A stretch of DNA of 64,000 bases from Halisarca cf. caerulea. Lineage: Eukaryota; Porifera; Demospongiae; Chondrillida; Halisarcidae. The notes under the pieces are model-generated. The model was not told the origin of the DNA. It did not search any database and saw nothing but the letters and a program-made list of their open reading frames with translations. Numbering within the stretch: position 1 is the first letter of the stretch; each line of letters begins with the position of its first letter. The translations under genes were made by a program, and so were the position numbers. Below are positions 31,301 through 48,965 of the stretch, piece by piece. The DNA is taken from the NCBI GenBank assembly GCA_963170055.1, contig CAUJGJ010000030.1:282001-346000 (forward strand). The letters run 5' to 3'.

Positions 31301-33720
31301 ATTGCTTTTTGCTAGTAGCAATGACAGAGACAGGTTATTTCCATGAGTTAGCCTCCATCATCTTCCTATGGAGGTTTTAATATGATTTGTGGAACAATTA
31401 GCCTCTTTGAAGCTCAAAAATTTGCCTTTTGGCAATTCAAACGTGCCAATTTGATTTTTTATACAACTTTGCTTTACTTTTTTGTGAAAGGATGCTTGCG
31501 CAATGCACAACATTTTGGAGGTGACCAATTGATCTCCGAAGCTACGTACTCTGATAAGTTTGTCTTCTCTTCGTTGTTTTAAGCATTGAATGATATTACT
31601 ACAAGAAGAGAACAATAGCAGTCAACTTAAAGCGGGAGGTAAGTGACAAAATCAATTACAACCATCGATTCATCATTGTTTGCAGATGCCACGGCTTCAA
31701 TTAACATTTCATGGGCAATATCTTTTCCCCTTCCTCTAGGATCTGAGTTGAAATCTCTACTGATGGTTAATCAACAGGAATGAAAAAATCCACATGAATA
31801 TACATACGTAAAGGATCGAATGTGTGAGCTCGATAACTCTGTTCAGAACACGTATGCTTCTTCTATTGTTTAGACAGTTTTAGTAGCCAAATCAGTGTCA
31901 TTTGGCACGAATATCGTTGTGGGGCATTAAGGGCTGAAAGCCCACGATATCCGTGTCTAGCAAAGCTGCATTCAGTGCAGGACAATCAAGAATAACTATT
32001 TTTACTTATGTGATTGTGATCCTTTAGATTGGCAAAAACCATGTTTGCTTTAAATCAGTGAAGTTGATATGGTATTATACATAGCTAGCACAGGCTTTCC
32101 TTTTCAGCATACGTATTTCTGAATCAGCACACACATCACAGTACGTTCGTATTGCTTCTCTAAAAGATGGTACTGAGCTATTCATCTTTGATTAGCCAAA
32201 ATCGGTTTGTTTGAGTAATTAATTCTCCGTTGTTGTAACTTTGTTTGAACTGCTACGGCAGTATATATCTAGGCCATGCAAATGACCAGCAAAATCCTAC
32301 CAACTATGTTGCTGACATGATGACTGCAAAACAAACAGGGTGCTCGAGAGGCGTGACTTTGTTGTTGCCGTACAACTTCAATGCGGATCACAAGCAAAAA
32401 GCCTTGATACCCTTTCAAGGTTTTAGAAGTATCTACCTTAAGGATACAAATGTTAGTGTGTACCAATTTTTGCGTTTTTCAGTGGCTAATATTTAATGGG
32501 TATTAATTTTAGAGATTTACTAGCATTTTGTGCATCCAATCTGTTATCAGAGGTTTTAGAAATGCAGTTGTGCTACATATATACTAGGTATATACAATCC
32601 TTTCCTAAAACACCATTTCTAATCTACATGCAGTACTACAATGTTGCAATGCAAAGCTGCAGAAACGAAGCAATGAAATCACAAAACCTGTACATATGGT
32701 TAGAATCGATCTTGTTGGTGTACAGATCGAAGAAATCGTTATCATTTTTGGATGAACTTCAATCGAAAATGATCAGAATGAATACGGTATACCATATGTT
32801 GCAATCCAATGATTCTTTTAAACATTAGATGGGTTGGTTCACTGGTTGCTGTCAATTTCGCTGAATTTTGGGTATTTTTTCTTCTGTTTTAAGCCATCAT
32901 TTTCTCCCATGCAGTGTACAGCACATCCATATGTACAAATTTGCAATACAAAAATATTAGTGGGTACATTTATTGGCTGGTAAAATTGTTAGCGAATTTG
33001 ATACTCCTTGTTAATTTTGCTAAAGTTTGTACCTGCTAACATTTGTAGCCTTAAGGTATGTATTATCAATTTTTGACATAAAATGGGTATCCAATATTTT
33101 GGACTCAGTTACCCTTTATAGTATAAAGTATATATTATGCACACATCATAGATTACAATGTGTATAATTAGTACGTTTTTACATACCTATATCCTCACCG
33201 TTGTGTGATGGACATTAAAATGTTCAGATGAATTCACATGAACACAGAATTAAGAAGAGCTCACCGTGTCAGCCATTTCAATTAGATAAAACACCAGAGT
33301 TTAGAATCAACCTCCTTCAAACATTCTACATTGAATTCTAGGATGAGTAAGATTGGGCGAAGCAAAGAAATTTGGAACAGAGGGGACAAATTGGAATGGT
33401 CATTCAAAGAAGTGTTCACCATCACAAACTACATACATACACTGTTTTGTTTTGCAAGGTTACTACGTATCTCCAAGAGTAAGAGTAGGAGTAAGCATAT
33501 GTGGGGATCCTAACAATAGCAAAAGTTATAGGTCCTGTTCCAAATCACCCTGCTTTATCCCACTATATGGATGGTGCACAATACAATGTGACTAAAATGA
33601 ACCACATCATACTAGACCATGGAGACTCTTAAGTATGCAATCTAGTTTGAGTGCCTGTGAACAGACCACAGATACTCAGGAACCTACAATAATCTGACCA
33701 CAGACAAAATAGGGTTGGGT
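31301..33720. other. Intergenic, no supported gene
   Basis: AT-rich sequence with only short open frames lacking domain or splice support (for example 32496-32828). The words GCTAATATTT and TTGTTAGCGAATTTGAT near 32480-33010 recall the 28242 repeat family. Confidence 0.4.
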
Positions 33721-33726
33721 TAGTCA

Positions 33727-33781
33727 GACCATAGACACTCTAAACTACGTATCCGTTACGTAGTTTAGAGGGTCTATGGTC
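33727..33781. repeat. Hairpin, 25-bp arms
   Basis: The left arm GACCATAGACACTCTAAACT..ACGTA pairs with the right arm TACGT..AGTTTAGAGGGTCTATGGTC, with one mismatch and a 5-base loop. The word ACGTA occurs at the inner end of each arm. Confidence 0.8.
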
Positions 33782-34110
33782 AGACAACCTCTGTAATCTA
33801 ACATCTTCTGTGGTCCACCACGGAGTGTTGGATTACGGACATTTCACTGCATTCGAATATCTACGTGGTCAGATTCTAATATCAAATCTTGAGAGGGTAA
33901 CACAAAAATGCTTGGCCACACGTACATTTCAAGGAGAATTCAAGTGAATTCAAGACTTTCTCTACGCATTTTTTTTAAATTACAAATGCAAATACAACAG
34001 AAGTAAACGACGAAAAAGTTTATAGATACACTTTTCTCACCATACAACAGTCCGATCATAGACACTGATCACACCTGGTCAGCTTGGCTTCCTCCGTGTT
34101 TCTCTTCCTT

Positions 34111-34203
34111 AGTCTCGAAACCAGACCCAACTTTTCTTATGACGTCACTTCCTGCCGCCGTGAAAGTGACGTCATAAGAAAAGTTGGGTCTGGTTCCGAG
34201 ACT
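34111..34203. repeat. Near-perfect 40-bp hairpin with TGACGTCA-like sites
   Basis: A perfect 32-bp stem (34119-34150 with 34164-34195) includes CCAGACCCAACTTTTCTTAT and ends in GACGTCACTT. A further 7-bp stem AGTCTCG/CGAGACT extends it after one mismatch. The loop is 13 bases. Similar AGTCTCG..CCAGACC words are in the repeats at 30280 and 45655. Confidence 0.85.
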
Positions 34204-34313
34204 ATCCCTTCCTCTTGACGTTCGTCCCTCATGGGTTATGACGTCATAAGTCTTTACCTAGTCTCGCGTAGCCAGCCTCTCTTTCCGTAGTAACCGGCCA
34301 TAGCCTATTATCT

Positions 34314-34951
34314 ATGCATGGGGTATCTATGGTAGACCAGCACAAATTGGGTTTCCTTAGCACTGATGCTGTGGTGAATGTATGCTACCAATCAATTACA
34401 GAGGATACATATTCATGTCGGGGGAGGGAGGGGGACTTGCTATCTGACTGTGGCAGGCATTTCAGGTCTTGCACCAACTATGGTGTGCTAAGGACTTTAC
34501 TGCATGTTGCCTACTTGACCTTTGTATTTGGTGTGGCCTATTTTGTCATCCCTGGTTCCTTTATGGATACCATCCATCCAAATGAATCAATACAATTCCA
34601 AACCTTCCTTGTCATGAAGAATATGAGAGAAGTTCAGCTCCAGACCATTGAATTCCCAGAGGAATTAGTGTCCAGCAAAGAAGAGGAGTAGTTCGATGGA
34701 ATGCAACAGCATGCCAACTTTGAGCCAACCTAAAGCTGCTGTCAATGGGACTTTTACACATGGGACCAGAAAACTACATATTAGAACCATTCTACTTTAG
34801 CCATCTGCTCCAGCATCCAGAGAGCATCACTCACCTCGTAAATCCCTGCTTCAACAAGGAAACCTCCACTATTCTGACAAAGAGGAATCTCCTTGTTCTA
34901 CCCGTTCAACAGGAGGAGGGGGGTATGGACAATGCAACTACCTTTTCTTAA
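34314..34951 (+). other. Two unidentified open frames
   Basis: Frame 34314-34691 (125 codons) contains a hydrophobic stretch LLHVAYLTFVFGVAYFVIPG that could be a membrane span, and ends in an acidic tail. Frame 34745-34951 (68 codons) follows. No domain, splice border or homology is recognisable by eye. They may be remnants of one coding sequence or chance. Confidence 0.2.
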
Positions 34952-36522
34952 CCAAACCATGAAGCCTCTGGAAATATTGCTGACTGACACTCAGGAATTT
35001 TGAGGTTTAATTCACAACTGATCATTTGGCCACTAACCCCAAGATGAATGATGTGAGTGGTACATACTAGGTATTCAGCTCACATGACTGTCGGTCATAC
35101 ATATATTTGAATCAGGGGTCTCGGCATGGGTATACACCTTGCCCATACATTGATCATGAAGAGCATATGGTTTCTGTTAGTCCAGCCAGCTGCGACCCAT
35201 GTTCATTCGTATGTGTTGACGGACATGCAGTGCTCGTGTACAATTGTGCATCACATACAGCTGGCTGGACTATAGTTTTCTGTCAGAGTATGTGCTTTCA
35301 GGGATGTCCTGTGTTTGCTGCATGCAATGTATTGATGGAGTTTTGCAAATGTCAGTTCACAATGTGTATGCATTAAGTGGTACAGTTTTTATTCAGTGGA
35401 CTGCATGCATATGTATTGTGTTATGTCACAAAGATGGACTTCCAACACTTTGTCATAATGAATTACACATGCATCATTTGTGTAACATTGTGCGTACACA
35501 TCAAGCAAGAAGCGAGCATATTACAGTAAGAGACTACGTACATGCAAGGCTGATTGAGGGATGTTCTTTAATTCCATGACCACTCAGTCTGGTTATTTCT
35601 CATTCATGCATGCATGGTGTATGTACTTTGTTGATCGCTGTCATTGCTGAAAATTAAGAAAGAGGTACCCTATATTATATATGTAATATTATCCTATTAT
35701 ATTCTCCCAACTCAATTGTAGGATTCATTGCAGAATCTCTTCCATCTCCCATATCATGGTAGTCCAAGGATCAAGACATGATTGCTAAATGAAACCAATG
35801 ATTGCAAGTGTAGTGCAAGGACAACACCTCACAACTTTTACGTATTAGCATAAGTATACCGGTCTTTGTGTAGTTTATGCACCTTAATTACGTACAGCGC
35901 TGTGTGCAGAACGGTCAACCATGCACGCGTGTGTTCCCTGCAGCTGCATGCATATATTCTCCTGTCTTGTCTCTTGCTGAGATGTTACATTGTGATTCGA
36001 TAATAACATTATAATGCAATGAGCCATACTCACGTTCGAACCCATGCATATATATGTATATATAATACATGCATAGCTGAGTAATAGCTAATATTTGCAT
36101 GCATAATTTTATATAGTTTGCATAATCTGATATATATAAAAAACATGATGCATGAAATATTGTATTCTTGCATGCTAATCATGATCAAGGCTAATCAAGC
36201 TGTATATATAGCTTGCATACTATAAAATCTTGCCCAAAAAATAAACATAATTCAATGCACGCGTGCGGGCACTTAATTATCACAATAGAATATTCAATTA
36301 GAAATACTGTTAACGTTATAGTATCACATGTACAGGATACAATGTCATGCAAAATAATAATATTATACATATAAGAAGTATACAATAATATTACTATAAA
36401 ATTGAGATCAGTAAATTAGACCATTACATGTAGTTTTACGATTGATGAGTCATTGACACATTACAATGGCTTCAGTAAGCAGATGAAAATAAAGAAATTT
36501 CCAAACAAAACACAAAAAAATG
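34952..36522. other. Intergenic downstream of the formin gene
   Basis: AT-rich, with many TATATA and TGCATG words at 36040-36190. No supported gene. Confidence 0.4.
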
Positions 36523-42971
<6,449 letters not shown>

Positions 42972-43197
42972 CTGTAGAGGAGAAAATAACATTCACAGGG
43001 TATTACTTTACATACATTGTACGTAAGTACACATGTACTGTATGTACATTATGATGCACACAGGCATCCATGTGTCAACACATGCACAATATTTCTTTTT
43101 TATTTTTGAAAACTAATCACTACTATTACTAGATGAGTAAGGTAGCAAAATGACATACAGAGAAAAAGAACAACATCTGTGAGTAACTGGTGACAAT

Positions 43198-44650
43198 TTA
43201 CACAAGCAAGTCAAGAACAAAGACTGTCACTTGGTCTATTACGAGAACACCAGATTGAAAACGACTCCCGTAGAGTGCGACCAGAGAGGGAACAGAAGAG
43301 GTCCTCAGCTTTAGACCCCGAAACACCGAGAAAATGGAGAAGCCCTTTGAAGCTGTCCCTGTCAACCATTCATTGAGAGCCAACTTGAATTGGCCAGACT
43401 GTGCACTGAACTCCATCTGACTTGGCAAAGGTGGCAAGCTCCTGATACCTGGTGTCTTTCCTGGTGGCTGCATGTACGAAGTTCTCCTCAAAGGGGCATG
43501 TCAGCTCAATGAGAAGAGCAGTTCGCTTGAAATCATTCCAGATTACCAGGTCGGGTTTGAATTGAGTGGGGCAGAGGTAATGTGGTGGTCGGTACTCCTT
43601 GGAGGGGAGATCTGCGGTGACATTGTGACTGAGGTGGTTATGTACAGGCATTGTGACTGAGGTGGTTATGACAGGCATTGTGACTGAGGTGGTTATGTAC
43701 AAAATGTTCCATCTCAGCCAGAAGTGCATAATGTCTTGCATCATAGTGCCTCTCCTTGAGAGCCACAGGGCATGCATTGAGGACGTGACGCAAGGTTTGC
43801 AGTTTACCACACAATCTACACAGCGGTGAGACGTTCCTCTTCCAGTGTACCAGGTTGGAATTGTGGGGCAAGGTGTCTTGAGTGGCATTCAGAGCAAAGC
43901 TCATGATGTGGTATGGAAAGGACCACACAGCCCTGGACCAGTAGTCCAAAGAGGATCTAACTACACAACCTTGACGTCAGAAACGACCCTGTACTTCCAA
44001 ACTGCTGATGTTGTCAAACCTGGCTGCATCATCACTGCCATCAATCTTCTTCTTCACAGCAGCTTTGGATCAATCTTCTTCACAGCAGCCTTGGTTTGGG
44101 ATTTGGAAGGCAGCGTGTGATGGGATATGACATCAAGGACTGTTTCAGCAGGCCCGTGGTGGTGTTGGTGTCTGGTAAGGTGTCGAGAGGCAAGCTCACG
44201 CACGATTGGGTCTTGCGACCATGACAAGGCAGCAAGCTTGGTTGCTTGCAAGGACTTGTGCATGGTAGTGATGGATGGAAGTGGAAGACCACCAGATGAG
44301 GAAGACAGGTACAGGGGGCTGGGGTTGGCACAACGTGGCATTTTTTGAGCCACTTCTTGAGGAATTGAGTTGAGGAAGCCTGAAGGGTTCAAGACACGAA
44401 CGATGGTGGCATGGAGGCTATCTTAAAAAAACCAACCTATCTTGACGGGGAGAGAATGTCGAAAAATGAGCAGCTTGTATTTGTACAACAGAGGGGCACG
44501 ATCAATCTTCTCCAGCATCTCATGAACCTTGGTAGCAATGATGTCTCAGTGGTGGATGTACTCAAGGTTGGAGATACAGGCATACCAAGGAAAGTGGTGG
44601 TAGTATTACCAGGAAATGGTATGGCAGAAGACCCCAACATGAGTTGAGGG
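43198..44650 (-). pseudogene. Retroelement fragment: RT thumb region, zinc-knuckle and nuclease-like tail
   Basis: The minus strand in shifting frames reads FLGMPVSPTLSTSTTETSL and KIDRAPLLYKYKLLIFRHSL (RT thumb), LPLPSITTMHKSLQATKLAA and SQDPIVRELASRHL, then DTLPHNSNLVHWKRNVSPLC and CGKLQTLRHVLNACP (zinc-knuckle-like). It ends with FKPDLVIWND and LLIELTCPFEENFVHAATRK. The last part, with PD followed by E-x-T and a Lys-containing helix, recalls a PD-(D/E)XK-type nuclease. At least three frame changes and internal stops, plus a small HNHLSHNA tandem (43630-43710), show it is dead. The exact LINE clade is not determined. Confidence 0.72.
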
Positions 44651-44665
44651 TCATACACCCTATTG

Positions 44666-44666
<1 letters not shown>

Positions 44667-44726
<60 letters not shown>
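44667..44726. repeat. (CA)n microsatellite
   Basis: About 30 uninterrupted CA units beside the 5' edge of the retroelement fragment. Confidence 0.95.
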
Positions 44727-44727
<1 letters not shown>

Positions 44728-45133
44728 CCATCCAAATATACACACACTTACATGTGTAATCGTGTCCCAATTCGTGCACCGAAAACGAAGCGCGACAATC
44801 AATGAACGAATGAATCAATGGCCAAGGAACAACTTGACAACACTACTCAGCAACACTACTACAAGAGTCACTACAGTTACTCTGCTACTAGAACAAGTGG
44901 CACTCTACACTACAAACCAAAAATAGAACCGGACAACAAAACGGCCCACGAGGGGATAGACTGTTAACACAATACAATTACTAAGTACTTAACACTTAAA
45001 GACTAACAGCACTATGTAGAGTTACAGAAATCATAAACATGTAGTATTACTCAACATACAATCAACTACTTAGTATACATGCAATGTACTACAAGCAAGT
45101 TCTAGACAGTTCGCCTACACATGTAATGAACCT

Positions 45134-45577
45134 TCATCTTGTTCTCTTACTAGGAGGATTGTCAGTCTGGACAGATGATGACTTCTGTGGTATCCTTCCT
45201 CTGGTGTCTTTGCCTTTGGATTGACGAGTTTCATCTCTTCTGGCTTCAACACCTTCAGGAGAAGTGAGACTGCCTTGGGGTACTGGCTGTGCTGAGCTAG
45301 GCTGGTGGTCCATGGAATGATGAGGATAGTAGTCTGTGATGGCTGGTAAGCGTGAATGGTGTACAACTGTAGGTCTACATTCAGGAATCTCTGCAGATGA
45401 CTGCCATGCGGACTGCAATGGATGCAGGTCAGTTGGTGGCTGTGGACAGGGAAGAGAATGCTGATCCTGTGAGCATGGGATGAGGTCATTCTGACAGACA
45501 AGTCCATCCATAGTTGGAAACGAAAGGGGCATGCCCTCAAAGATTTCCTCATCAAAGTATATATCATCCAGCAAGGC
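45134..45577 (-). CDS. Terminal exon of an unidentified NLR-related gene
   Basis: The acceptor is TGTTTAG before GCC, in phase 0. It is open for 147 codons to a stop at 45134-45136. It starts ALLDDIYFDEEIFEGMPLSF and becomes Ser/Pro/Gln rich and disordered, with a basic end (PPSKRTR). It joins exon 47932-48177 in phase. A GTAAGAG donor-like site lies just before the stop (CCTCCTA then GTAAGAG), so the exon could instead splice onward. That exit would be phase 1, which does not match the first formin exon I placed. Confidence 0.6.
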   Translation of the reverse strand, partial: ALLDDIYFDEEIFEGMPLSFPTMDGLVCQNDLIPCSQDQHSLPCPQPPTDLHPLQSAWQSSAEIPECRPTVVHHSRLPAITDYYPHHSMDHQPSSAQPVPQGSLTSPEGVEARRDETRQSKGKDTRGRIPQKSSSVQTDNPPSKRTR

Positions 45578-45654
45578 CTAAACAGTTCAAAAAGGAAACA
45601 AAAATGAAGTTAGAGAATGTTTGATGTGCTTATGTGGATGCTATAATTGACTAG

Positions 45655-45733
45655 TCTTGTGAGCCAGACCCCATCTGCCCACCATTCATAGTCATTCAAA
45701 TGGTGGGCAGGTTAATTGGGCCTGGTCCATGAA
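45655..45733. mobile_element. Short foldback element
   Basis: CTGCCCACCATT pairs with AATGGTGGGCAG, and the outer CCAGACCCC with GGGCCTGG. The left edge CTAGTCTTGTGAGCCAGACC resembles the AGTCTCG..CCAGACC edge of the hairpin at 34111 and the arm at 30280. Confidence 0.65.
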
Positions 45734-46566
45734 CTAATACCTGACAATGTCTTGCACATGGAATGTCATAGTGTGCATGGGAATGTAAGCTGAGGTCACA
45801 CGTGAACAACTGAAAATGGAGCCTTACTACCTATGCAGGGTGTAAGTGCTCTGCTCTAATGGTACACAGGGAAGTGTGTTCAGTATGCAAATACATACAC
45901 GTATACTGTATCTGTGAAAATACACTGCACCCAATTATATCAGAGTTAGGCTGATCAAAAGCATCATGCACAGGGGGACGTAATGGGGCAATTCTGTTAC
46001 ACGTAAAAAGAACTTTCGCAGCAGTTGCCGATAGAGCTACCATATTCTTAGCCATTTTCAGACTGTTATTATCTATTGATATTAAATTATTAGCAAAAGA
46101 AGAAACCCGGATGAGTGTCAGGTGAGAAGGAGGTCCCAAAATATTTCCTCCCTATAGTTTCAATACATTTTGATCCTCCCAAAGAGAACAGCCTCATTAC
46201 AAAGGACAAAAGAGGCTGTCCAAGTGCACATTACTCTGAGGGGAATGCTATATCAGAAAGAAAAGCTTGGAAAATAACGAATTTGTCCAGGAACAAACAT
46301 ACCTGATGAACGCAGGCAGCATGTTTTGTTTCTCTGATAAGCTATTTTTAGCTAAAGGTGTCCCCAGAATAAACAAGGTCTCCTATCCTATCCTAAACTT
46401 TATCTCTGCCAAAAACTTGGAATATATGATACACATTAACACGAACACTGCAAAGTTAGAAAAAGAGAAATCTGACCATTTCAATGACATCTCAAGTAAG
46501 GAAAACACTGACAGACCAAAAGTAAACCTGCAACAATACTGTAGTGTGTAAAAATGTGCACAAGCT

Positions 46567-46568
46567 TG

Positions 46569-46615
<47 letters not shown>

Positions 46616-46628
46616 GTGTGTGTATGTG

Positions 46629-46689
<61 letters not shown>

Positions 46690-46702
46690 ATGTGTGTGTG
46701 TT
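46567..46702. repeat. (GT)n microsatellite
   Basis: About 65 GT units with a few interruptions (GTGCGT, GTATGTGCATG). Open frames across it are artefacts of the repeat. Confidence 0.95.
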
Positions 46703-47931
46703 TACTTATGATGTTAGGGTAAATATATGCATGTATGGTGTGCAGGGAGTGAAGAGGAAAGGACAGATGGAGGGAATGAGAGGTAGGGAGCTAGGCAGAG
46801 ATAGGTAAGTAGTGGAAGGAAGGAGGGCAGAGATGGAGGCCGTAAAATGGGGAGTCTAGCGAGGGGACGAGGCTGCCAAAGATCACCTTTTCACCTAGTA
46901 ATAACATTTTTTATAAGCCAAAAATGGAACTTTTAACTACGTAGATTTTCTGAAATTGGGTGAGGATAACACATGAAGTGGACTGTTTGCCAAATACATG
47001 GCTTTTGAGCACCAAACTGCATGTACAGTACTGGAATGACTGTTAGGGAAAATATGTACAGCCCCTACATATTGGATAGCCATTTTTCTGCATTTTCCCT
47101 TGTGGGGAGTATTACAATATAGGAAATAGGAATTACAGACAGGACAAAACAATGGAAACACTGAGATACATGTGCATGTGACTGGCTAAAACTCCAAAAA
47201 TTCAATTAAAAGGTTTTAAGAATTCTGAGATGGCTACACTAGTCAGTGCTGCTAGTTACCATCAACTTATGCATAATTTGAATACAACCAAAACAAGTAA
47301 GGAGTCTGTGAACTGATGGCATGAAACTGACATACCAATAAATACTCTACACACAACGGCCTTGATAGATGAATACTATGCCAGTGATGTCACTTCACAA
47401 ATTATCCACAAGTAGAGTTTAATGTACATAAAACAAGTGAGTTAAGCAGACCATATTACGAAGAATAGGGTCAAGTTCTTAGCAATAAAGGATCCTGTTC
47501 CTTTGGGGCTTTGTAAGGACACTATCGAATAGAACACAGAAGAAGACCAACGGTCAAGTACAAGATACTGTAAGCAGCCAACAGTTACTGTATGGGCATA
47601 CTTCTATGCCTTCTACCTATGCAGGTCGTTAATCATAGCATATATGTGGAAAGGGTTGCAGTAAAAGTGTGCTATGCACAAACACTAAACCTAAAGAGAC
47701 TATTTGTGAAAATTATATATGCACTGTACTTGCGTATATGAGTTCATTTCAAGAGCTTTCACAACAGTCGTGAAGAAAATACTGTATGTGATTAAGATAA
47801 TCTAATAAAATAACCATTGATACTAACCTATAGCAATACATGTGTTTTAAAACTACAAACTTCAAACAGGGTAGGCAAACACAAGGAAAAGCTAGATGGT
47901 TTCATTGATTGCAGAAACAGACTTCACTTAC
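46703..47931. other. Intronic or intergenic, no supported gene
   Basis: AT-rich sequence between the terminal and module exons of the gene at 45-52 kb. A purine-rich GAGGGA stretch lies near 46745-46870. Nothing else was recognised. Confidence 0.4.
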
Positions 47932-48177
47932 AGAAAGGCTAGGCCTTGTTATGGAAAGTGTTATCTTATCCTCCTCTTTCCAACTCCACTGACAACTCAG
48001 GTCATTCTTAACTTCACTCAAAAGAGCTTCTTTATCAAGTACCCCATTAACTGTGCTCAGGACAAATTTGCAATTGCTGTCCCTTCTTTTGACATATCCA
48101 CTCACGAGTGAACAGAACAGGTCATTAACACATTCCAAAAATGGTTCCTTAAGATCTTCTGTACAAGCATATCCTAC
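47932..48177 (-). CDS. Module exon of the gene at 45-52 kb
   Basis: Acceptor ATCTGCAG and donor GTAAGTGA, phase 0-0, 82 codons. CVNDLFCSLVSGYVKRRDSN, CKFVLSTVNGVLDKEALLSE and CQWSWKEEDKITLSI align with the module exons at 5734-5971 and 58293-58533 (shared F-C-S, C-x..GVLDK-x-AL and Trp-rich end). The domain is unnamed. Unlike the other copies it exits in phase 0 into a disordered last exon, so the following EDxxLEC exon is absent here. Confidence 0.7.
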
Positions 48178-48670
48178 CTGCAGATATAAAGTGTGATACA
48201 ATCAATGAAATATGTACTGAATGCCTTCAGTTAAAGAAAAAAGTAAACACAGTCTGTGGGAACAGGAAAAATATGGGTGGTCACAGGGCCCTGGATTCAC
48301 CCATGGTCTGTTAAGACCTGCACAGATATAACATGTGCATATTCTGTAAACAGAGGGGCATTGTGTGGTTTACAAAGGAATTTGATTCAAAATTTACACG
48401 TTTCACTAATGTACATGCGTTAGTCACGTGAATGTTTATGAAGTCGGCTTGAAATATAGGCCTTCTCTTTCTCAAACCGAAGTGAATTGTATCGAATATC
48501 GCAATAGTCTGCACATTTCATGTTTTCAAAACGTTCTAATAGTTATTCGTTCGTGCTAGAAGAAATATCAATGTCACCGATTGTTACCATTGCTTGGTGT
48601 CGTCATCATATTGCATGACCACCTTGTGACAAATGGCGAGAGAGAGACTTTTGCAACAAGTGAATTTCTT

Positions 48671-48965
48671 TTGAAAACCCGGTCATCTAAACGGTTGTGT
48701 AGAGGAGCCATGTCACGGGAGTTTGATCATGATAGGTAAAACTAAATTTTCACCGCTGTCAATTTTGATAGCATGCTCCATTCCCGACATGTGCACAAGT
48801 TTGTGGTTTTACTCTGTGTCAAAAACAACATTTTGATGGACATCTCAGGAAAGAAAGAGAATGGTAAGTTCGACAGCGGTGAAAATTTAGATGTTGATGT
48901 TAGAAAGGTCTTGATAAAGTATGGCTGTTCTAAACGATGGTTTACATGACCGGATTTTGCACTAA
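48671..48965. mobile_element. Foldback element with ~95-bp arms
   Basis: AAACCCGGTCATCTAAACGG..CTAAATTTTCACCGCTGTC (48671-48766) pairs with GACAGCGGTGAAAATTTAG..TTTACATGACCGGATTTTGC (48867-48965) as imperfect inverted arms around about 100 bases. No coding sequence is present. Confidence 0.65.

Noticed and set aside
45134..45577. Continuation of this exon into the formin through a GTAAGAG site before the stop
   Set aside because: It would exit in phase 1, but the first placed formin exon needs phase 2 entry. No connecting exon was found, so I kept them as separate genes.
46554..46808. Open frames across the GT tract
   Set aside because: These are microsatellite artefacts.
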